Origin: Nemertoderma westbladi
Taxonomy: Eukaryota > Xenacoelomorpha > Nemertodermatida > Nemertodermatidae
Reading direction: 5' to 3'
DNA length: 64,000 bases
NCBI GenBank assembly: GCA_032718475.1
Contig: JAUCBJ010004415.1
Span: forward strand, 1 to 64,000
Part shown: in pieces, positions 56,201 through 64,000 of the stretch
How the letters are laid out: every line of letters starts with the position of its first letter
Numbering within the stretch: position 1 is the first letter of the stretch
Notes under the pieces: model-generated
Seen by the model: only the letters and a program-made list of their open reading frames with translations
What the model was told of the DNA's origin: nothing
Database searches by the model: none
Program-made: the position numbers and the translations under genes

Positions 56201-58293
56201 ACACCTTGCGCATGTAATACTTCAGACCTAACAGGTTGACACAATTTTACAGGGGGTATTGGTATCCCCTTTTGGATATTGACTAATTTGTCGCGTTCTA
56301 GTGCAATACTTTGCTGCACTTCTTGCAACTCTGCTCTACCTTCCCTTACTGTTCCCTTAAGTTGGTGGACAGTCTCCTGCATCTGTCCGAGCAGGAGATT
56401 CATCCCCCGCCGTCCCTCCTCTACCCACTCGACCGCCGAAGCGGGAGTCGCCAACATTGTAGCGGGCTGACGTGGGACGACGGGAGACAAATCTTTGATT
56501 TCTCTCTCAGCTTCCAGGACAGGAATATTCTCATGGACTGTTCTACCGGGTACAGGCAGTGTAGTACTGTGTAAAGGGAACTTAGAGTTAAGCTCTGGAA
56601 GTACAGGGGTCTCTAGCACAGGTGTGACTTTGGGAACGACAGGCCTAATTATTTCAGGCTCATCAACTATTGTAGGGAGTCTTTTGACCTGAATAGTTTG
56701 GTATGTGGGTTCCGTACTACCTAAGTCTGCGCTAGCTAGCTGTCTTCTAACAGCTGGGGGCAAATCAGGCAATTTGTGACGGTGAGATGTTTTTCTAAGC
56801 CTGCTTAGACGAGATCTATTTCCTCCGCCTTCAGGATCGGTGGTTTCGCTTTCCTCCGATGATGTGTATCCTTGGCGTTTGGGAATAGATCGTCTCATCA
56901 TCTGCATTTGACTAGCAGTTAACTGTTTATTTATGTTGTCTTGCGTCTCTTGCAGATTTTCCAACTCCAGTTGGGTAGTCTGCTCAGACGCTCTCCGTTC
57001 TGCTTCTGCCACTGCCCTTTCCGCCTTTGCTTCTGCCGCCGCTGCCTTTCTTTCTGCTTCTGCTTCTGCCGCCGCTGCCTTTCTTTCTGCTTCTGCTTCT
57101 GCCGTAGCCGCCGCCTTTTGTTCCTCTATCCGTCTTTTCTTTACTTTTTCTTCTTGGACTCTAGCGAGGCGGAGTTTTTCATCAAATTCTGCTTGGTTAG
57201 CAGCTAACATTTCAGCATCGATTGAGTCTAACACACGCTGGGTTCCTTCACTATTGGGGGAAAGTCCAGACAGCCGTCTCCTCAACTCTTCGTCTCCTAG
57301 GAATCGCTGATAGTCGGACAGATAAATGTCTATGGCGTCTCTCGTTCGTGGTTTCTCTGAGGTCTCTTCGCCTTCCACTTGAGAAAGGGTGGCATCGGTT
57401 GGTTCTTCATAAGTTAGTCTCTCAGACAGCTGGGATTTCCACTGGTCCGTTTTTTGCACTTTGAGACCTACCCGCTGGAACCAAGTCTTAACAGAAACCT
57501 GCAGCAACGTGTCCTGTCTTCTTTTGGAAGTTTCCTCAAAGGCTGATAGGATTAGTCGAATGCGTAGGGTTCTTTCGCGTACTTGATATAGCAGTTCTTC
57601 CTGCTCTTGAGGTCCTTGGGGTTGTCGAAACAGTTGTTCTTCTAATCGCTCTAAGGAGCCGAAGAATCCCTGCACATATCCTGCTGCCGACCTCTTCCAA
57701 ACAGCTGGATCCATCGTATCTTTAGCCACTCCCATCCTGTGTATATCTTCCCAAGTAGCCTCGGACAGATCTAACGGGAGTCCGGGTCCGGGAAAGTTCC
57801 ATTGTGACTCGACAATAGACATCAATTCTTCCCTGGCGTATCCCGCATAATTATCTTGGGTCGCTCGCTTATTTCTCGCCCAGTCGGCTTGATGTTCCTC
57901 CACCGCAATCAATATAGTAGCTAGCACTGCGGCAGGAAGGGTGAGAAGGGGGTCCGAGTAGGCTTTAGCCGTCATCTGTAATCCGCGTTCGGGGGTCAGC
58001 TCGACAGTATCCGAACCACTGGAACTATCGGATCGCTGGGAACAAGTTTCTTGACTAGGCTGTTGCTGCTGTGGGACAGCTGCTTCCTGGTTTCGTTTGA
58101 CTTGGGCCCGAGTGCCGATGATAGACCTACGGTGTTGGATTAGCTTAGGGTCTGATACCACTACCGGAGGGATGACCTTTCTTTCAGTAGGAGGTGAGCT
58201 GAACTCCTTTCTTAATCGCTCCACACTCCTATCTGTGTCACAGATGGTTGTATCGATTAGACTGTCTGACAGGTTTTGCTGAGTGTCAGACAT
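53239..58293 (-). CDS. Element 2 Gag-protease-RT N-terminal polyprotein
   Basis: 1,685 codons to the junction (open to 53224 if not spliced). N-terminal MSDTQ. Ala/Glu-rich coiled coil at ~388-431. DUF1759-type Gag domain from ~774. Zinc knuckles from ~1052 ('CVLCDGTHRLSAC', 'CYNCLRPGHQLRTC', 'CAKCGAKHH'). Aspartic protease with the usual DSG at ~1228. RT fingers and palm begin about 1,480-1,500 and run to 'LRFLWWPEGD' near the end. Gag and Pol are fused in one frame without a stop, unlike element 1. It is the most intact polyprotein in the window. Confidence 0.9.
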
Positions 58294-60528
58294 GTTTAGC
58301 TATACAGTTGAATGCTTACTGCTATAGTTACAGTTAAAGCAAGTCTAGCAATTCAGTATGACCGTTGGCCTAGTACCGGTAATTTATTACAGTATATTAG
58401 AATACCGGTATACACTTATAGTATATATAAGTATTGTAAACTAGGTTTGTCACAGAGTACCGGTATATAATTTTAGCACAAATATATATAAATATATAAT
58501 AGGCCTATCGTGAATACCGGTATACAGCTTACACTTATAGTATATATAAGTATAATTATGAACTAGAATTAATTACAGAATACCGGTATGATTTCCGCTC
58601 AAATTTATAGAAATAAATATAATAAGCCTATGGTAAATACCGGTATGTCAATTATTTTAGAATAATTGAATTTCTGAATATTTTAGGGTTACTTGGTTAC
58701 TTTAACTTACTTTGTTACCGTTATTTAAGCAGTAGTCCAACTGATATTGAGACCTAGTTGTTGTATGGCAGGCCTACTATTTATAAATCTTTTGAGTTGA
58801 TTTATAATATTTATATACCCGTTTAAAAGGGGTTTTGTCAATATTTGAAATAAATGTTATTATTTCTGGGGGAGTCACTACACAGAAGCTGTGCGCTCTC
58901 AGTGAAGTGCTATTTATTGGACACTAAAACAGATAATTCTAATTTACCTAAGTTACTTAATACTACAAATTACTTACGATACGGGTGAGATTAATTCTCT
59001 AATTAAACACAACAAAATATTACGTACGAAATTTTTTAGGGTAATTTTACAGGAAGTCTACAAACCAGTCTAACAAAGGGTTAGATTTCTGATTATTACA
59101 ACGGACAGGGTACTACGGTTTTTGAAATAATAAGTAGTAGTAAATATATTGCACTGTCCAGATAGGAAGATACCACCGCCTGACAACCTATAACCGTATC
59201 GCTATAGGTACTACGTTATGTATCACGGAGTGTTCCTACCTAGAAGTTAATTACCGCGGACTACCAGATCCAGCGTGCCTATTAACCACTTTACAACACA
59301 AATATACTGCCTACACACTAATTACCTCGGAAAGCACTGTACACTAAACCCTAAATTAGGTACAAGTACTGGTACAACAAATAATCAGTAGTTAAATATA
59401 CTTGAACAGTTAAAAGAACCACGGCATCTGCTGGAGTGACCGGTGCACAAAATCACCAGTCTTGTCCTACGCCAAGCAGCCCGTGTAGTACCGGGGTTAA
59501 TTTAACTATAACGGTATGTGTAACAAACACAATTACTGTAGGAATAAACTTGGGGACATGAATGTTGCGAATAATCGCATAAACTCTGAATAATAAATAT
59601 TACGCTACCCGTACAGAATACTCAAACAAAATACAAACCAAACGCTGGCAGACTACCACCAAGCCTAAATAAACTACTGTATGTGCAGATTCCAAAACGG
59701 TTAGTTAGTATGCGTTCTAACACAGTAGTACGACTTATTCTTTAAGAGGGGATTGACCTTACAGCTATGGCTGCCCCAACTTACTAACTGGCACTTTATC
59801 AGACAAACTCTACACACGCAGCAATCTCTTCAGACCTAATAATAGCTAGACAACAATCCAGCCTACAAAATATCTGAGTAATAACTATTACGGTACCTGA
59901 ACAGACCACACAAACAAACACAGGCCAAAACGCTGGCAGAATACTGTCAAGCCTAAATAAACTACAGTATGTGCAGATTCCAAAATTGTTAGTTAGTATG
60001 CGTTCTAACACGGTAGTACGACTTATTCTTTAAGAGGGGATTGACCTTACAGCTATGGCTGCCCCAACTTACTAACTGGCACTCTATCGGACAAACTCTA
60101 CACACGCCGTAATCTCTCCAAACCCAACAACAATCTAACAACAGTCCGGCCTACAATTATCTGAACAATCTGAGCAGACTTACACGTCTTCAGCTCAATA
60201 TTAACTTACATGTAAATAAAACCGACAGAAATAAGTAAAATCTCAATAAAAAATCAGGGCTGCAGTCCCTGATTAAATACTAAGACCTACCGGTATACAA
60301 TAATCAAAATCGAATAATACTAATGTACTTATACTGGAAGTACCGGTTAGGACAGTTGGGCCTACGGACCTACAGAAGTACCGGTTCTGACAGTTGGACC
60401 TACGGACCTACAGCAGTACCGGTTCTGGCAGTTGGGCCTACTGACCTACAGAAGTACCGGTTCAGGTTTACCGGTTGACCGGTACTTTCAACTTTATTGC
60501 TTACTGCAATAAAGTCAATAACTGTTAT
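58294..60528 (-). other. Element 2 2.2-kb leader with repeats
   Basis: Non-coding. 58370-58690 has repeated TACCGGTA-type palindromes and 'tacacttatagtatatataa'. A ~190-bp block at 59640-59830 is duplicated at 59928-60120 (period 288). 60340-60480 has four starts of a 38-bp repeat ('gtaccggttctgacagttgg'). No TGG-type primer-binding site is seen next to the LTR (minus 'ataacagttattg'). Confidence 0.6.
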
Positions 60529-61795
60529 TGTACGCGCTTTTGAAGACCTTTAGCAGTTTAACCTGCCAAAATTTATATGTCTTTTGGTTTATAAATAGAC
60601 TTTAGAAGATGACAAATATTTAATACCAATAAACACAACATTAGCAGAAGCCAGCCTAGTGCGCGTCCATTCACCCGCTGGATATACCCGGGAGACTGGA
60701 TTCTGAGGGCTTAGATTATTATTGCAGTGTAAGCTTACTGTATTGTATTATTCGATTGATCGTTAATAATTAATTTCTGACTAATATTATTTACTTTCGG
60801 GAAATATTAACAGTTCCTTTAGGACGTGGCGCTCTATCTAGGTAAACAGAGATATGACTTATACTAATCACAACGGTAAGTCGGTAAGGCTTATGATTCA
60901 CGTATGAGGCGCATTCTTTAGGAAATGCTTAGTTATCAGTCACAATCAGGCACACTACCGGTAACACACAATACTGCCCACTAATTTGCCGACCGTCAAT
61001 GATTTTTATCATATATAAAGAGAACAGCAACGGACCAATGTAGTGCTTATCAAATAGCATTAAATTCACTACATACACAATAATATAAGTCGCAATCGCT
61101 ATATATATAACCCGTCTCTCTAACCTGTAGTGTATCAAGAAAATTGGGAAATTTGGGTTCTTTATATATGTTCTCCAAATAATATTCAACCAAAACACAA
61201 CAGTAAACAGCATTAAGACGGTAGGTTAAGATATGATATGACAAGATATGACAAGATATGCACTGATTGTTTTGTTATGATATGATAACAGTTATACGCT
61301 CTATAATTTAAGCCTACTAATGTTTCTTCTAAAGTATGAAAACGAGTTGACTCTAGAGCCGTTGTTCCTGGCCTAGATAGCAACAACAACAAAGTATCAA
61401 GTAAAAAACAGTAAGACTGAACACTCCTAGTATGATCGGCCGAAAGCTCCACATCGACAGAAAAAATCGCTCTGATTGGCTTAAGCTAAACAAAGAACCA
61501 TGTGGCCAATGGCTGTTTCCATGTCAGCAACCAGCTGTTAGATGTCGTAATATGAATCATCACGGCTAAGCTGTGAAAGTTATTTGGTGCATTGCAGGTT
61601 TTTTGCCTTACCATGTCCGCCAAAACACGTATATAGCAGAATGACTTTTATGTCCGTTAAAACACCTATAACGGTACCTTGCGGGCGAGGGGAATATATA
61701 TACAGTTAGAGAACCTTTTAGAGTATTCCAGCGCCTGGGGGGGAAACTGGATTGCGAAGCAAAAGGGCCAGTTATATCCCACAGAAGCTTTTACA
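60529..61795 (-). repeat. Element 2 5' LTR (1,267 bp)
   Basis: Partner of 44557-45823; followed by gaagg at 61796-61800 and resumption of the element 3 60-bp repeat. Confidence 0.95.
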
Positions 61796-63656
61796 GAAGG
61801 CCTGGTAGGCCACGTAGTTAGTAGGCCGGAAGTGGCGGGCCTGGTAGGCCACACAGCAGCAGAGGGAGAGGCGGGGGTGAATAGACCCAGCCGCAGTAGG
61901 GTTAGTGTGTCGACTAGAGAGGGGTGTAGAAGTGAAGTGAGAGATAGTGAAGTAATAGGTGGCGAGTGGGGGGGGGGGGGGAGGGCTACAGGAGCCCCAC
62001 AACGAGAGATTAGCGGCGAGAGGGGGGGGGGGGGGGGGGCAAAGAGTGTCCCACAAGCGTCGGCGGATAGTGCGCGGGGCAAATTAGGTGAACCGCGGCA
62101 CCCGGCGATGGAGAATAGTAGGGGGATTATGAGTATCCCCAGCGGCGTGCGATCGAGCAGAGAGAGACAGGTTGACGTCGCGAGAGGGTGAGCAACAAGA
62201 CGTCGAGCCCAATCAGAAGAGGGAAGAAGAACAGTGGAGTTTAACCGGGAGGTCGACGAGAGATCTCACGACCGGGGATACTGCACTACAGAGAGAAGAA
62301 GGGAAGAGAGTAGAAGAAGTGTCGTCGCGAACGACAGGAGAGTGAGGACGGATAGCGAGCCGTCGGTAGTAGAGATGGAAACGGAGAGTCAGCCGGGGTC
62401 GAACTTCGGGAGATTGCCATCATCCCGGGGAAATGCGACCTGATGAGGCGTACTACGCTTCGAGAGAGGGGTACGGGATGTACCGGTACGAGGACGAGAG
62501 CAGTAGAGGGGGTCGAAGAGAAACTTCCCGACGGGATCTACCTAGCAATCGAGAGTACGGTAGCTGCGGGAAGGATTATTCGAGAAGATTAAACTTCGAT
62601 CCCGAGCGACAGATACAGACTGCAGGACATACTGTAGGCCTTACTGCACATACCATAGGCCATACTGGGAGAGATAATGTAGGCGATAGGATAGCGCGGA
62701 CGACGGGATTAAACCGGAAGTCGCGGAGTACATACCGGCAGGTTGGCCAGAAGTGGATAGGCCTATACTGGTACCAGCACAGCAGTATGACTACAGCATG
62801 CAAGGACATAACATATATCCAGGGGAGGGAAGAATTATTGCAGATAGGTACATGGGCCCCAATATATTAACATCAACCCCAGTACCAAACATACCGGTGG
62901 GGGGGGGGGGGGGGGGGGCAGGGTGACATTCCCCCATTACAATATCAACAATATACTCGAACAGCAATGAGAACATCGAACCCCCTGGACGAGAACAGGT
63001 CGTGCGATACCGAAATATGGAGGGGGCCGTTACCCCCAATGATATATCCGACGCAACAGAGGAGAACAACAGATAGGATGAACGGACCACACCCAACAGG
63101 AGAGTCTGTACAGCATCCCTCGAACCCATTGGAAGCACAGGCAATGGGAATGGCGACACTAATCGATGCATTAAAGACCAGGATCGAGTAACCACCAGTC
63201 GAGCCATTTAAATTCGACGGAAGTAGGCCGGTAGAATACCTGCAATTTCGGCGCATGTACAGCAACGAGATATTAAGTAAGAACTTGACGCAGGCGGAGT
63301 GCCTAAAATATCTACAGGTGTATACAGGAGGGCCAGCATACGACATCGTGAGGCAGTACCAGGGCATCGAGGGTGGCTTCACGACAGCATGGCGGGCGCT
63401 AGACAGGGAATACGGACACCCAGCCAAGATCATCCGGCAAACCCTGAGAGGTATAACATCGGGTGGCCTACAGGACAACCCCGTTAGCATAAATACCTTT
63501 GCGAACACGGTCGAGAAGGCGTTAATCGTGTTAAAGACACTAGACGCACCATACGAACTCAACGCATCTAATAACATCACCACGATAGCGCAGGCACTGC
63601 CGATAATCCAGGATTCGAATGTCAATTACATCGGGACGGAACCCATAAGACCATGA
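61796..63656 (+). pseudogene. Element 3 Gag, continued after element 2
   Basis: Resumes the 20-residue repeat ('EGLVGHVVSRPEVAGLVGH'), in the same frame as 42632-44332 because element 2 plus its duplication is a multiple of three. Stops: TGA 62189-62191; frame change near 62430 (62234-62443 in one frame, 62433 on in another); TAA 62868-62870; TAA 63189-63191. The last part has 'PFKFDG..PVEYLQF' and a Gag-like helical domain with 'RALDREYGHPAKIIRQTL', as in the DUF1759 domain of BEL/Pao Gag. It ends at TGA 63654-63656. Confidence 0.7.
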
Positions 63657-64000
63657 GTTGTAAGCACTGGCAAGCGTTGCCCAAACAAGATCGTATAGCC
63701 TACACAGACGCAAACGGACTATGTCATCGATGTGTGGTAGAAGGACACAGATCCGGAGAGTGTAGAGAAACAGCAGCAAGAGAGGAAGAGACTGGTGGAC
63801 AAACAATGGCTACAAGCACGACAGGAGTAAGAAGGAAGAGAAAAGTACTACTCGGGGTAGTACCTGTTAAGATATCAGGAAAGGGCAGTCGATCAGTTAC
63901 AACATTAATGCTGGTCGACAGCAGAGCAGCCTTCACGCTGGTGGAGAATTGGGTGGCCGAAGAGATAGGGCTAAAGACGAGGCCGAATAAGATGGCGGTA
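63653..64000 (+). pseudogene. Element 3 zinc knuckle and protease start (partial)
   Basis: Starts with ATG 63653, whose last two bases are shared with the preceding TGA (ATGA overlap), in the -1 frame. It contains a CX2CX4HX4C knuckle ('CHRCVVEGHRSGEC') with an upstream Cys, then a protease-like segment with 'LMLVDSRAAFTLVENWVAEE', where DSR replaces the DSG that the enzyme needs. Runs off the window. The overlap could be a restart or frameshift site, or decay. Confidence 0.65.

Larger units (their letters stand above)
44557..61795 (-). mobile_element. BEL/Pao element 2: young, 17,239 bp, RT interrupted
   Basis: LTRs of 1,267 bp at both ends, TG...CA, target duplication gaagg (44552-44556 and 61796-61800). 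Minus-strand order: 5' LTR, 2.2-kb leader, Gag-protease-RT start, 1.25-kb insert, RT (YMDD)-RNase H-integrase, 1.8-kb spacer, ORF3, polypurine tract (minus 'ctgggagcgg'), 3' LTR. Integrase and ORF3 each have one in-frame TGA. About four differences between the LTRs were seen by eye, so the insertion is recent. Confidence 0.9.
25902..64000 (+). mobile_element. BEL/Pao element 3 (oldest, partial, hosts elements 1 and 2)
   Basis: The 5' LTR begins TGTTAGCG at 25902 and ends CA at 42531 once element 1 is removed (about 562 bp, matching the 565-bp solo LTR). The internal plus-strand region holds a Gag frame, repeats, a DUF1759-type Gag segment, a zinc knuckle and the start of a protease, then leaves the window. 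Element 1 lies in its LTR and element 2 in its Gag. Several in-frame stops, two frame changes and a DSR in place of DSG show it is dead. The 5-bp flank on the left is gtgac; its partner is outside the window. Confidence 0.85.

Noticed and set aside
62438-62475. Hammerhead ribozyme (starts with ctgatgag)
   Set aside because: The required GAAA segment and flanking helices are missing; it lies in a coding-like region.

Overview
The window looks like a piece of an invertebrate animal nuclear genome. It is AT-rich and repeat-dense, has a BTB-BACK-Kelch host gene, and contains BEL/Pao LTR retrotransposons, non-LTR fragments with restriction-like endonuclease (RLE) domains, a Penelope-type GIY-YIG fragment and a TTAA-target DNA transposon. 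Several reading frames are broken where a CGA codon appears to have become TGA, which fits CpG deamination. The sequence alone does not fix the phylum. The only likely host protein gene is the Kelch-like gene.

Layout. 1-965 is a ~146-bp tandem array. 1724-10717 (copy A) and 15171-25901 (copy B) are two copies of one segmental duplication in the same orientation. Each holds a minus-strand Kelch-like gene, two RLE fragments, a 68-bp tandem array, a GATAG-rich tract and a 48-bp minisatellite. In copy A the Kelch gene is open. In copy B it has one nonsense codon in the BACK domain. The spacer (10718-15170) carries many TTCTAGAA palindromes, a GIY-YIG fragment between inverted repeats, and a 1.5-kb piggyBac-like non-autonomous element inserted in a ~156-bp tandem repeat.

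From 25902 to the end of the window is a nest of three BEL/Pao elements. Element 3 (plus strand, oldest, running off the window) begins in the last unit of copy B's minisatellite. Element 1 (minus strand, 26052-42114, target duplication gaggt) sits inside element 3's 5' LTR. Element 2 (minus strand, 44557-61795, target duplication gaagg) sits inside element 3's gag region. Elements 1 and 2 have nearly identical LTR pairs, so both insertions are young. Element 3 has several in-frame stops, two frame changes and an altered protease motif.

The unusual biology is in elements 1 and 2. Element 1 encodes Gag, protease and integrase but has no reverse transcriptase or RNase H; a repetitive low-complexity linker lies there instead. 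Element 2 has RT and RNase H, but a ~1.25-kb sequence interrupts the RT upstream of YMDD, and a related sequence lies in the 3' region of element 1. Both elements carry an extra zinc-knuckle ORF downstream of integrase. Element 1 also has a ~19-nt motif repeated at ten places in two reading frames and in non-coding DNA, and a tRNA-like sequence with Pol III-type boxes in each LTR.
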